From Lachnospiraceae bacterium (GTDB lineage Bacteria; Bacillota; Clostridia; Lachnospirales; Lachnospiraceae): DNA of 64,000 nt. A program made the translations under genes and the position numbers. Under the pieces are notes generated by a model, which worked only from the letters and a program-made list of their open reading frames with translations, had not been told where the DNA came from and ran no database searches. The stretch is from NCBI GenBank assembly GCA_022647575.1, contig JALCKY010000002.1:124001-188000 (forward strand). Reading direction: 5' to 3'. Shown in pieces: positions 47,481 through 57,400 of the stretch; within the stretch, counting starts at the first letter, position 1, and every line of letters begins with the position of its first letter.

Positions 47481-49795
47481 TTTACCAGCGACTCTTCCAA
47501 TACTTCTTCCATGGTGCTGACAAAAACAATCGTCAGCCCGTCTGTGATTTCACTGCTGATTTCCTTGACATCTGCCCGGTTCTTTTCCGGAACCAGCACC
47601 TTACGGATGCCCGCCTTCTTTGCGGCCAGAAGTTTTTCCTTCAGTCCGCCGATCGGGAGCACTCTTCCGCGCAGCGTAATCTCGCCCGTCATGGCAACGT
47701 CCGCGCGCACCGGAATATTCGTCAGTGCGGAAAGCATTGCTGTTGCCATCGTGATGCCTGCCGACGGTCCGTCTTTCGGAACGGCTCCTTCCGGAATATG
47801 AATATGGATATCATGCTTCTGGAAAAAGGCGTCCGGAATCCGGTATTTCTTCGATACGGAACGGATGTAGCTGATGCCGGCCTGGGCAGATTCCTTCATG
47901 ACATCTCCGAGCTGTCCGGTCAGAAGGAATTCTCCCTTGCCCGGCATCACGTTCACTTCGATCTGCAGCGTCTCGCCGCCGACCGACGTCCACGCAAGTC
48001 CCCGCACGATGCCGATCTCATCCGTCGTATTCTTTTCCGTCACCGAGTACTTTTCATTTCCCAGGAATTCCGGCAGGTTCTTCTCCGTGACCGCGACTTT
48101 CTTTTTCTTCTCCTCAAGGACCATCCGTGCCGTCTTCCGGCAGATCTCGCCGATCAGCCGTTCCAGCTGGCGCACGCCCGCTTCCCTTGTGTACTTCGTG
48201 ATCATGTCGGAAATGGCCCCGTCGCTGATCGTCAGTACGCTTGCTTTGATCCCGTTGCCCTTCATCTGCTTCGGAATCAGATGCTCCTTGGCGATGTGCA
48301 TCTTTTCATTTTCCGTATAGGAACTGATCTCGATGATTTCCATACGGTCCAGAAGAGGCCTCGGAATCGTCTGCGGATCATTTGCCGTCGTAATGAACAG
48401 CACCTCCGAAAGGTCGATCGGCAGTTCAATGTAATGATCCTCGAAGCGGCTGTTCTGCTCGGAGTCCAGTACTTCGAGAAGCGCGGAAGCCGTGTCTCCC
48501 TTGTAGTCCGAACTGACCTTGTCGATTTCATCCAGCACCATGAGCGGGTTCTTGACCCCGCACTGCTTGAGGCTGTTGGCGATGCGTCCCGGAAGCGCGC
48601 CGACGTACGTGCGGCGGTGTCCGCGGATTTCCGCTTCATCCTTCACGCCGCCCAGCGCCAGGCGGACGTATTTCTTGCCGAGTGCTTCCGCGATGGATTT
48701 CCCGATGGATGTCTTGCCGGTGCCCGGAGGCCCGATGAGGCAGAGAATCGGGCTGGTGCCCTTGCTCGTCAGAAGCCGGACCGCAAGGAACTCAATCACG
48801 CGCTCCTTCACTTTTTCCAGTCCGTAATGGTCGCGGTCAAGAATTTCCTTGGCACGTTTTAAATCCGTATTGTCCCTGCTGGTCTTATCCCACGGCATGG
48901 CCAGAAGCGTTTCGATATAGGCACGCATGACCGCCGATTCCGGCGACTGCGTCCCCATGTTCTGAAAGCGGGTAATCTCATCGTTGATTTTTTCCTTGAC
49001 TTCTTTCTTTGCTTTCAGTTTCTCGCACGCCGTACGGAAATGATCAATGTCCGTGAGCGTCGTATCGTCTCCGAGCTCCTCCCGGATTGCCTTGAGCTGC
49101 TCGCGCAGGATGTATTCCTTCTGGTTCTTGTCGATTCTCTCCTTGACCTTTTCCTGAAGATCGCGCCGGATGACCTGGATCTCGATTTCATTTTCCATCA
49201 GGACACTCAGGACTTCATAGCGGTCGGACAGCGTCACGGCATCCAGAAGCTGCTGCCTCTTCTCATACGGAAGCGGCAGGTTGATGCTGATCTGATCGAC
49301 CAGTTTCTCCACGTCATTGATCTGCATGATCTGGTCGGCGATGTCATGGCTGATTTTTTCCCCGGAATTGCAGTAAGTGGAAAATGCGCTCTTGAGATTT
49401 CTCAGCATCGCTTCGCCGGCATTTTCCGAAACCGGCTCTTCGATTTTATCGACCGTCAGGATTTCCGCTTCCAGATTGGCCTCGTCCTTTTCAAAAGAAA
49501 CGAGCTCCGCTCTCTCCAGACCCTCGACCAGAACCCGGAGCATATTTTTCGGAAGCTTCACGACCTACTTGATTTTTGCAATGGTCCCGATATGATAGAC
49601 GTCGAGAAGCCCGGGCTCCTCGACATCTATATCTTTCTGCGTAATCAGAAAAAGCTTCTGGTCCCTGAGCATCGCCTTCTCAACGGAGCGCACGGACTTC
49701 GGCCTGCTGATATCAAAATGAACGATCATGCCGGGAAGGATCGTCGTGCCGCGAAGCGCGACTGCCGGCAGGATCAGGATAGAATTATTTTCCAC
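47393..49795 (-). pseudogene. lon: Lon ATP-dependent protease, interrupted by an in-frame amber codon
   Basis: 800 codons from GTG 49795 (behind GGGGAG). Codons 1-76 encode the normal Lon N-terminus (ILPAVALRGTTILPGMIVHF...IGTIAKIK). Codon 77 is TAG (49565-49567) where Lon homologues usually have Gln, then the same frame continues VVKLPKNMLRVLVEG to the end. The AAA+ domain has GPPGTGKTS; the Ser-Lys protease dyad lies in KDGPSAGI and LKEKLLAAKKAG. One C-to-T change in CAG explains it. Reinitiation at GTG 49561 could yield a 722-residue N-truncated protein. A basic Ser/Lys tail overlaps engB by 88 bases. Confidence 0.9.
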
Positions 49796-49810
49796 GGATT
49801 CTTCTCCCCC

Positions 49811-51118
49811 TTAAGCAGATTCGATATCCGCCTTATTCTTCTTTCTTGAAAGAGGCTTCTTCTCAATCCTCTCTTCGCTGCGGAACAGCTTCGGCTCACC
49901 CTCGCCCTTGACTGCGTCTTTCGTAATGAGGCATTCCGAAATTGTCTCATCCGAAGGAACCATATACATCGGATCCATGACCGTCTTCTCCATGATGGAG
50001 CGGAGGCCGCGGGCACCCGTGTTGCGCGTGACCGCTTCATGGGCCATTTCCCGGAGCGCGTCTTCCTCGATGGTCAGCTTGACGCCGTCCATCTCGAAGA
50101 GTTTGGTGTACTGCTTCAGAAGGGAATTCTTCGGCTCCTTCAAAATGCGGACCAGTGCATCCTCGTCGAGTCCGTTCAGGGAAACGACCACGGGAATACG
50201 TCCGATCAGTTCCGGAATCAGTCCGAATTTCACGAAATCTTCCGGCATGACATTGCGCAGGATCTCGCCGACATTTCTCTCTTTGCCCTGCTTCTTCAGC
50301 TCAGCTCCGAATCCGATCGACTTCGTATCCATCCGGCTCTCGATAATCTTGTCGAGTCCGATGAAGGCTCCGCCGCAGATGAAGAGAATGTTGGTCGTAT
50401 CGATCTGAATGAATTCCTGGTGCGGATGCTTCCTGCCGCCCTGCGGAGGCACGGAGGCAACCGTTCCTTCGATGATCTTCAGCAGTGCCTGCTGCACGCC
50501 CTCGCCGGAAACATCGCGCGTAATCGAAGCATTCTCCGACTTGCGTCCGATCTTGTCGATTTCGTCAATGTAAATGATGCCTTTCTTGGCGCGCTCAATA
50601 TCGAAATCCGCCGCCTGGATCAGCTTCAGCAGGATGTTCTCGACATCCTCGCCGACGTAGCCGGCTTCGGTCAGCGTCGTGGCATCCGCAATCGCGAACG
50701 GGACATTCAGCATTCTTGCCAGAGTCTGCGCAAGAAGCGTCTTGCCCGAACCGGTCGGTCCGACCATCATGATATTGGATTTCTGAAGTTCGACGCCGAT
50801 ATCCTTCGGTGCCGTCAGACGCTTGTAATGATTGTAGACAGAAACGGAAAGAACCTTCTTTGCCTCGTCCTGTCCGATCACGTAATCATCAAGAAATGCC
50901 TTGATCTCTTCCGGCTTCATCAGGTTGATGTCGGTATCCGGTTCCTCGTCATCCTCTTTCGTATTGAATTCATCATCGAGAATTTCCGAGCAGATGCCGA
51001 TGCACTCATCGCAGATATAAACCCCGTTCGGTCCTGCAATCAGTTTCTTGACCTGATCTTCTGTTTTCCCGCAGAAAGAGCACCTGACTTTTCCCCCCTG
51101 TGGTCTCGTGCCTGCCAT
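49811..51118 (-). CDS. clpX: ATP-dependent Clp protease ATP-binding subunit ClpX
   Basis: A 435-residue AAA+ unfoldase. The N-terminal zinc-binding domain has CSFCGK...CDECIGIC (about 13-41). Walker A is [12 protein letters not shown], Walker [12 protein letters not shown], and the ClpP-contacting IGF loop appears in [10 protein letters not shown]. It feeds substrates to ClpP encoded 37 bases upstream. Normal length. Confidence 0.97.
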   Translation of the reverse strand: MAGTRPQGGKVRCSFCGKTEDQVKKLIAGPNGVYICDECIGICSEILDDEFNTKEDDEEPDTDINLMKPEEIKAFLDDYVIGQDEAKKVLSVSVYNHYKRLTAPKDIGVELQKSNIMMVGPTGSGKTLLAQTLARMLNVPFAIADATTLTEAGYVGEDVENILLKLIQAADFDIERAKKGIIYIDEIDKIGRKSENASITRDVSGEGVQQALLKIIEGTVASVPPQGGRKHPHQEFIQIDTTNILFICGGAFIGLDKIIESRMDTKSIGFGAELKKQGKERNVGEILRNVMPEDFVKFGLIPELIGRIPVVVSLNGLDEDALVRILKEPKNSLLKQYTKLFEMDGVKLTIEEDALREMAHEAVTRNTGARGLRSIMEKTVMDPMYMVPSDETISECLITKDAVKGEGEPKLFRSEERIEKKPLSRKKNKADIESA

Positions 51119-51155
51119 ATTGATCTCCTTTCGAAAAAATTAGAAAAACTCCCAA

Positions 51156-51773
51156 TTACTCGGGAGTCTTTTCTGGTGTGATCCGATTTTCCACTACGCT
51201 GTCGATGAGTCCGTACTGCACGGCCTCCGCGGCTGTCATCCAGTGGTCTCGGTCCGTATCCTTCTCGATGGTCTCAAGAGGCTGTCCCGTGTTATCCGAG
51301 AGGTACTGATTCATTTTCTTCTTGATGTGCTGCATATGCTCTGCTTCGATCTGCATGTCGGACGCCTGTACGACGCCGTTCGTGCCGCCGAGCGGCTGAT
51401 GGATCAGGATTTCCGAATTCGGAAGTGCCTGCCGTTTGCCCTTTGTCCCGCCTGCAAGCAGGAACGCGCCCATGCTGGCTGCCATGCCGATGCAGATGGT
51501 GCAGACATCGCATTTGATGTAATGCATCGTATCATAAATTGCCATGCCGGCCGTAACAGATCCGCCCGGACTGTTGATGTAGAGATAAATATCCTTCGAG
51601 GGATCTTCCGATTCCAGGAAAAGCAGCTGTGCCACCACGACGCTGGCCGACGTATCATCGATTTCGTCTCCGAGGAAGATGATTCTTTCCTTTAAAAGGC
51701 GGGAATAGATATCGTAGCTGCGTTCGCCCTGCGGCGTCTGCTCAATGACATATGGGATCAATGTGCTTGCCAT
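51156..51773 (-). CDS. clpP: ATP-dependent Clp protease proteolytic subunit ClpP
   Basis: A 205-residue serine protease subunit. The catalytic Ser is in [16 protein letters not shown], His in ILIHQPLGG, and Asp in [10 protein letters not shown]. The N-terminus [20 protein letters not shown] is conserved. GGAGG precedes the start. tig-clpP-clpX order is conserved across bacteria. Confidence 0.98.
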   Translation of the reverse strand: MASTLIPYVIEQTPQGERSYDIYSRLLKERIIFLGDEIDDTSASVVVAQLLFLESEDPSKDIYLYINSPGGSVTAGMAIYDTMHYIKCDVCTICIGMAASMGAFLLAGGTKGKRQALPNSEILIHQPLGGTNGVVQASDMQIEAEHMQHIKKKMNQYLSDNTGQPLETIEKDTDRDHWMTAAEAVQYGLIDSVVENRITPEKTPE

Positions 51774-51791
51774 AAATGACCTCCTGCTGAA

Positions 51792-51852
51792 GAACCATGG
51801 GGACGGGGGTGGTGGTTCACCTTGGGAACCACCACCCCCGTCCCCGTGGTTC
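51792..51852. repeat. REP/BIME-like inverted pair between tig and clpP
   Basis: Two copies of the palindromic element in opposite orientation, 51792-51818 and 51825-51852, 6 bp apart. Each has GAACCA...GGTTC ends around a GGGGACGGGGG-type core. The pair can form one long hairpin in the tig-clpP transcript. The same element occurs twice inside the ecfA fusion. Confidence 0.9.
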
Positions 51853-51859
51853 GCCTAAA

Positions 51860-53212
51860 TTATTCTGACTTCAATTCGGCTGCCTTGGCGTCGATCGTCT
51901 TCTTGACGGTATCTTCCGCCTTAACTTCCACTTCTTTTGCGTTATCCGCAAGAAGCGTTACGGCATCCTGGACCGCCATGTCTTCCTTCATCTGCTTCTT
52001 CTCATAGTCGCCCATGAGTTCCGTCAGCTTATCCGGTTCCATGTTGTAAGTCTTGGCCATCTTCTCGATTTCTTCCTTCAGACGGTCATCGGAAACTTCG
52101 ATCTTCTCGTTCTTCGCAACCGCTTCTAGGACAAGTCTCGTCTTGATGCGCTTGACGGCCTGCGGCTTCAGGGTTTCCTTCAGCTTCGCTTCGTCCGTCT
52201 TCTGATACTTCAGATACATGTCGATCGGGATGCCCTGGCTCTGAAGTCTCTGGGCATAATCCGAATACATCTGGTTGACCTGGGAAGTGATCATCGGTTC
52301 CGGAACGTCGATTTCGGATGCTGCGATCAGCTTGTCAACTGCCGCATTTTCCTTCGCGGTCTTCGCTTCCGCTTCCTTCTTCTCGGTCAGATGCTTCTCG
52401 ACGTCTTTCTTATATTCATCCAGAGAATCGAACTCGGAAACATCCTTCGCGAAATCGTCATTGATTTCCGGAAGCTCCTTCTTCTGGATTTTGTGTACGA
52501 CGCATTTGAAGACAGCGTCCTTGCCGGCAAGTTCCTTAGCCTGATATTCTTCCGGGAACTTGACATTGACGTCTTTCTCTTCTTCAAGCTTCACGCCGAT
52601 CAGCTGCTCTTCGAAGCCCGGAATGAACATGCCCGAACCGATTGTAAGTTCCTGGTTCGTTCCCTTGCCGCCGTCAAACGGAGTTCCGTCAACAGAGCCT
52701 TCATAATCGAGCGTGACGATATCGCCGTTCTCGACCGGGCGGTCATCCACATCGACCATGCGGGAGTTCTTATCCTGCTCCTTCTTGATTTCCTCTTCAA
52801 TTTCCTTCGGATCGACTTTGATCTCGGTCTTCGGAACTTCGAGTCCGCGGTACTCGCCGAGCTTGACGTCCGGCTTCAGCGCGACTTCCGCCGTGTAAAT
52901 GAACGGCTTGCCTTTCTCAATCTGCGTGACATCGATTTCCGGCTGGGAAACGACTTCCACGCCGCTTTCTTCGACAGCTTTTCCGTAATTCTCATTGATG
53001 CAGATATTTGCCGCATCTTCATAGAAGACGCTCGGGCCGTACATGCGCTCGATCATTTGCAGCGGCGCATGGCCTTTGCGGAATCCTGGCAGGGAAATCT
53101 TGTTCTTGTCTTTATTGTAGGCTTTCTGAATCGCCTGATCGAACTCCTCTGCCGGGACTTCGATAGTCAGTTTCGCCATGTTGTGCTCTAAACGATCTAC
53201 TTTTACGCTCAT
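51860..53212 (-). CDS. tig: Trigger factor
   Basis: A 450-residue ribosome-bound chaperone and prolyl isomerase. The ribosome-binding signature is in the N-terminal domain (LPGFRKGHAPLQMIERMYG, with GFRKG). The FKBP-like domain (about 160-245) has ENGDIVTLDYEGSVDGTPFD and FIPGFEEQLIGVKLEE. A long helical C-terminal domain follows. First gene of the tig-clpP-clpX-lon block, with its own promoter. Confidence 0.97.
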   Translation of the reverse strand: MSVKVDRLEHNMAKLTIEVPAEEFDQAIQKAYNKDKNKISLPGFRKGHAPLQMIERMYGPSVFYEDAANICINENYGKAVEESGVEVVSQPEIDVTQIEKGKPFIYTAEVALKPDVKLGEYRGLEVPKTEIKVDPKEIEEEIKKEQDKNSRMVDVDDRPVENGDIVTLDYEGSVDGTPFDGGKGTNQELTIGSGMFIPGFEEQLIGVKLEEEKDVNVKFPEEYQAKELAGKDAVFKCVVHKIQKKELPEINDDFAKDVSEFDSLDEYKKDVEKHLTEKKEAEAKTAKENAAVDKLIAASEIDVPEPMITSQVNQMYSDYAQRLQSQGIPIDMYLKYQKTDEAKLKETLKPQAVKRIKTRLVLEAVAKNEKIEVSDDRLKEEIEKMAKTYNMEPDKLTELMGDYEKKQMKEDMAVQDAVTLLADNAKEVEVKAEDTVKKTIDAKAAELKSE

Positions 53213-53248
53213 GAAATCTGTTCTCCTTTAATAAAGTGCTAATGTGTA

Positions 53249-53277
53249 AGTATAACATAGTCAATGCTGAAAAACAA
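53249..53277 (-). promoter_or_regulatory. Promoter of the tig-clpPX-lon block
   Basis: Minus strand TTGTTT (53272-53277), 17-base spacer, TATACT (53249-53254), ahead of an AAAGGAG site and the tig ATG. Confidence 0.7.
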
Positions 53278-53818
53278 TGCTTCCTGCCACACGATCCGAT
53301 GTTTCCCTGCCTTCCAGCTCCTCTGCCAGCTTCAGCGCAAAAGGAACTGCCGTACCGACTCCGCGGCTGGTAATGACATTTCCGTCGACGACAACCTTCT
53401 TGCCCTGCTCGACCTCTGCACCCGTAAGTTGGTTTTCCAGTCCCGGATAGCAGGTTGCCTTTCTGCCCTCCAGGATTCCGAGCGCCCCGAGGACTGTCGG
53501 AGCCGCGCAGATTGCCGCGACTTTTTTCTTTTTCTTTCCGGCAAATACCTTCAGGAGCTTCTTCAGCCCTTCATGCTGTCCCAAATACGTCGTGCCCGGC
53601 TGTCCGCCCGGCAGAACGAGAAGATCAACGTCATCGTATTTCATCTGGCTAAACAGAACGTCCGCATTGATCCGGATGTTGCTGCGTCCGACCAGATCCA
53701 GGGAGTCGCTGATCGAGACCATCTTCGTCTCGATGCCGGCCCGGCGGAGGATATCCACAACCGTAAGGGCTTCAACTTCTTCGAAACCATCGGCAAAGAA
53801 AACGCACGCTTTACTCAT
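53261..53818 (-). CDS. DJ-1/PfpI family protein
   Basis: A 185-residue DJ-1-like protein: ACVFFADGFEEVEALTVVD (with the conserved Glu in GFEEVE), LLVLPGGQPGTT and the nucleophile Cys in AAICAAPTVLGALG, then ITSRGVGTAVPFAL. Family roles include deglycation and redox protection; substrate unknown. ATG 53818 is preferred because GGGGG lies eight bases upstream; ATG 53824 is too close to it. Its 3' end overlaps the tig promoter region. Confidence 0.88.
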   Translation of the reverse strand: MSKACVFFADGFEEVEALTVVDILRRAGIETKMVSISDSLDLVGRSNIRINADVLFSQMKYDDVDLLVLPGGQPGTTYLGQHEGLKKLLKVFAGKKKKKVAAICAAPTVLGALGILEGRKATCYPGLENQLTGAEVEQGKKVVVDGNVITSRGVGTAVPFALKLAEELEGRETSDRVAGSIVFQH

Positions 53819-53896
53819 CTTCATTTCCCCCTTGTCCTTCAGAATTATAACACCCGATCCTCGGCAAATGCAATGGAACAGAGCCGTCTTTTGCGC

Positions 53897-53902
53897 TATA
53901 AT
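53897..53902 (+). promoter_or_regulatory. -10 element of the CYTH gene
   Basis: TATAAT at 53897-53902, 32 bases before the GTG start. The -35 (TGGAAC, 53874-53879, 17-base spacer) is weak. Confidence 0.5.
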
Positions 53903-53934
53903 CAATACATTAAGCACCTGAAAGGAGAACCGCC

Positions 53935-54378
53935 GTGGAAATCGAACGCAAATTTCTTATTTCCGCTCCTCCTGCCGGTCTCGGGAAATGCAGCCGGCAC
54001 CTGATTGAGCAGGGTTATCTCAGCACCTCGCCGGTCGTCCGGATCCGCCGTGAAGACGAAACCTACTACCTGACCTACAAGGGCGAAGGTCTCATGGCAC
54101 ATGAAGAATACAACCTGCCGCTGAACGCGGAGTCATACGAACATCTCAAGGAAAAAATCGACGGCTGCCTCATTTCCAAAACGAGATATCTCGTTCCGTA
54201 CAAGGACGGGCTGACGATCGAGCTGGATCATTTCCGTTCACCGCACGAAGGGCTCTATCTTGCCGAAGTGGAATTTCCGAGCATCGAAGACGCGGAGAAT
54301 TTCGTCCCGCCGGAATGGTTCATCAAAGACGTGACAGACGATCCCTCCTATCATAATTCCACCATGTCAAAAGAATAA
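53935..54378 (+). CDS. CYTH domain protein (triphosphate tunnel metalloenzyme)
   Basis: A 147-residue CYTH protein. The signature ExExK is at the very start (MEIERKFL), followed by the tunnel-strand residues VRIRRED, YYLTYKG, EYNLPL, KTRYLV, IELDHF and YLAEVEFPS. Such enzymes hydrolyse inorganic triphosphate or related compounds. GTG 53935 follows AAGGAG. Stands alone on the plus strand. Confidence 0.9.
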   Translation: MEIERKFLISAPPAGLGKCSRHLIEQGYLSTSPVVRIRREDETYYLTYKGEGLMAHEEYNLPLNAESYEHLKEKIDGCLISKTRYLVPYKDGLTIELDHFRSPHEGLYLAEVEFPSIEDAENFVPPEWFIKDVTDDPSYHNSTMSKE

Positions 54379-54405
54379 CCTTCAGCGGAAATAATTCCGC
54401 CGGAC

Positions 54406-54437
54406 AAAAAACGGGGCAGGCCTTTCAGCCTGTCCCG
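54406..54437 (-). terminator. Terminator after the Cna-B adhesin gene
   Basis: 10-bp stem with one mismatch (54412-54421 / 54428-54437), followed on the minus strand by six T (54406-54411). Confidence 0.88.
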
Positions 54438-54461
54438 CTGCGTTTCAGTTCATAGAAATGA

Positions 54462-57400
54462 TTACCGATTGCTGTTTTTTCTGCGGTTCATCATCACCGC
54501 AAACCAGATGCCGACAATGGATGCAGAGATTGCCATCAGTATAATATAAAGCATTGCATTCGTCGTATCTCCTGTCCGCACGGATGAAGTTGACGCCGTG
54601 ACTGTTGAAGATGCATTCGTCGTCACATTTGAAACCGTCGTTGTAGATTCCGTCGTGTTGTTCGTCGTGGAAGACGTCGACGGCGTCTCCGCATCCAGCA
54701 TGACCAGCTTGCCGCTGCTGCTGAGTGCCGGCGAGGTTACCGTGCCGTCGCTTGCAACCGTAAAGGTTATATCGCCTGCCAGCTGATAACCGTCCGGTGC
54801 GGAAACTTCATGCAGTGTATAGGTTCCCTGTACAAGATCAGATACCGTGTAGCTCTGGTTCGCAGCTGTCGTCCAGCTTGCAACGACTGAGCCGGCTGCA
54901 TTCGTGACGATCATCTGTGCTCCGGCGATTTCAATGCCGCTTGCATTTACCTTGCTGACCGTGATGGAACCGTTCTTCGGTGAGCCGTTATTCTTCGGTG
55001 TCGGAGTCGGTGAAGGCGTCGGCGTTGTCGATGTCTTATCGATCATCACGATTGCCTTGGTCGTTGTCTCGCCGCCGTAGGTTGTGCTGCCGTCGCCGTT
55101 AATGATGAATTCGATATCATCAGCCTTTTCATAGCCGTCCGGTGCGGATAATTCGCGGATTGCATATTGCCCAGGCGTAAGACCGGAAACGGTATGATCC
55201 TTTCCGTCTGTCGTCCATTCTGTTCCCGCAACTTCAAGATTCGTGTCTGTATTTACGATAACCAGCTTGGCTCCCTCAACGGCTGCTCCTGTTGCATTTA
55301 CCTTACTGACAGTAACGGAACCGGTGGCCGGAGCGGAATGATGATTGACCGTATGGGTATTCGTAATGTCTACGCTGTATCCTGATTTCGGATCTGTCAC
55401 TTTGGAAACCGTCATGCCCACAGTATATCCCGCAACATCGTCTTCCTTTACAGAATATTTAATTGCGGTGCCGTTTGAATATACCGGAAGATTATCGAAT
55501 ACGTCTGTCCAGCTGTTATCATTGTTTAATGTAACTTGCTTACCTGTGTCCTTTTCATCCGCAAGCAGGTGAATGGTAACGGTTGACGGACGGATACCGT
55601 CCTGGTTATTTTCGTCGTCCCATGCCTTCGTGACCTTCACTGAGGTCGTGTCCGGCGTGTGGGTGTTTGTAACGGTGTATCCGCCAGCCGCACTTCCCGT
55701 GACTGCTGCCGTATAGCCGTCAACCGCATTCTCGGTGACCGTATAGGCGATTGCCTTGCCGTCTTTGTTCTTGGCGAGTCCTGTGAATTCCGCCTTCCAG
55801 CTGTTGTCGGCATTCAGGTCAGCTGTTCTTCCAGTCTCCTGGCCATCTGCAAGCAGCTTCACCGTGACGGACGCCGGGCGGCTGCCGTCCTGATTGTTTC
55901 CGTCGTCCCATGCCTTCGTGACCTTCACTGAGGTCATTTCCGGCGTGTGGGTGTTCGTGACAGTGTATCCGCCAGCCGCACTTCCCGTGACTGCTGCCGT
56001 ATAGCCGTCGACCGCATTCTCGATGACCGTATAGGCGATCGCCTTGCCGTCTTTGTTCTTGGCGAGCTCTGTGAATTCCGCCTTCCAGCTGTTGTCGGCA
56101 TTCAGGTCAGCTGTTCTTCCAGTCTCCTGGCCATCTGCAAGCAGCTTCACCGTGACAGCCGCCGGACGGACGCCGTCCTGATTGTTTCCGTCGTCCCATG
56201 CCTTCGTGACCTTCACTGAGGTCGTTTCCGGTGTATGGGTGTTCGTGACGGTGTATCCGTCAGCCGCACTTCCCGTGACTGCTGCCGTATAGCCGTCGAC
56301 CGCATTCTCGGTGACCGTATAGGCGATTGCCTTGCCGTCTTTGTTCTTGGCGAGTCCTGTGAATTCCGCCTTCCAGCTGTTGTCGGCATTCAGGTCAGCT
56401 GTTCTTCCAGTCTCCTGGCCATCTGCAAGCAGCTTCACCGTGACGGACGCCGGACGGACGCCGTCCTGATTGTTTCCGTCGTCCCATGCCTTCGTGACCT
56501 TCACTGAGGTCATTTCCGGCGTGTGGGTGTTCGTGACAGTGTATCCGCCAGCCGCACTTCCCGTGACTGCTGCCGTATAGCCGTCGACCGCATTCTCGAT
56601 GACCGTATAGGCGATCGCCTTGCCGTCTTTGTTCTTGGCGAGCTCTGTGAATTCCGCCTTCCAGCTGTTGTCGGCATTCAGGTCAGCTGTTCTTCCAGTC
56701 TCCTGGCCATCTGCAAGCAGCTTCACCGTGACGGACGCCGGACGGACGCCGTCCTGGTTGTTTCCGTCGTCCCATGCCTTCGTGACCTTCACTGAGGTCG
56801 TTTCCGGTGTATGGGTGTTCGTGACGGTGTATCCGCCAGCCGCACTCCCCGTGACTGCTGCCGTATAGCCGGTGACTTCACCCTCAGCGACCGTATATTC
56901 GATTGCCTTTCCGGCGTTGTTCTTAGCGAGCCCTGTGAATTCCGCCTTCCAGCTGTTGTCGGCATTCAGGTCAGCTGTTCTTCCAGTCTCCTGGCCATCT
57001 GCAAGCAGCTTCACCGTGACGGACGCCGGGCGGCTGCCGTCCTGGTTGTTTCCGTCGTCCCATGCCTTCGTGACCTTCACTGAGGTCGTTTCCGGTGTAT
57101 GGGTGTTCGTGACGGTGTATCCGCCAGCCGCACTCCCCGTGACTGCTGCCGTATAGCCGGTGACTTCACCCTCAGCGACCGTATATTCGATTGTCTTTCC
57201 GGCGTTGTTCTTAGCGAGCCCTGTGAATTCCGCCTTCCAGCCGTTCGTTGCAGTCAGATTCTCTGTTTTTCCGGTGTCTACGCCATCTGCAAGAAGCTTC
57301 ACCGTGACAAACGCCGGGCGGATGCCGTCCTGATTGTTTCCGTCGACCCATACCTTTGTGACTTTAACTGAAGTCGTGTTGGCAGAAGTATTTGTTATTA

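Noticed and set aside
49565-49567. Amber recoding (TAG read as an amino acid) in this organism
   Set aside because: uvrB, the SDR reductase and the ecfA fusion end in TAG at the expected protein ends, so TAG works as a stop.
55650-57375. Six plus-strand 90-codon open frames at 288-bp intervals as genes
   Set aside because: They are shadows of the Cna-B repeat units of the minus-strand adhesin.
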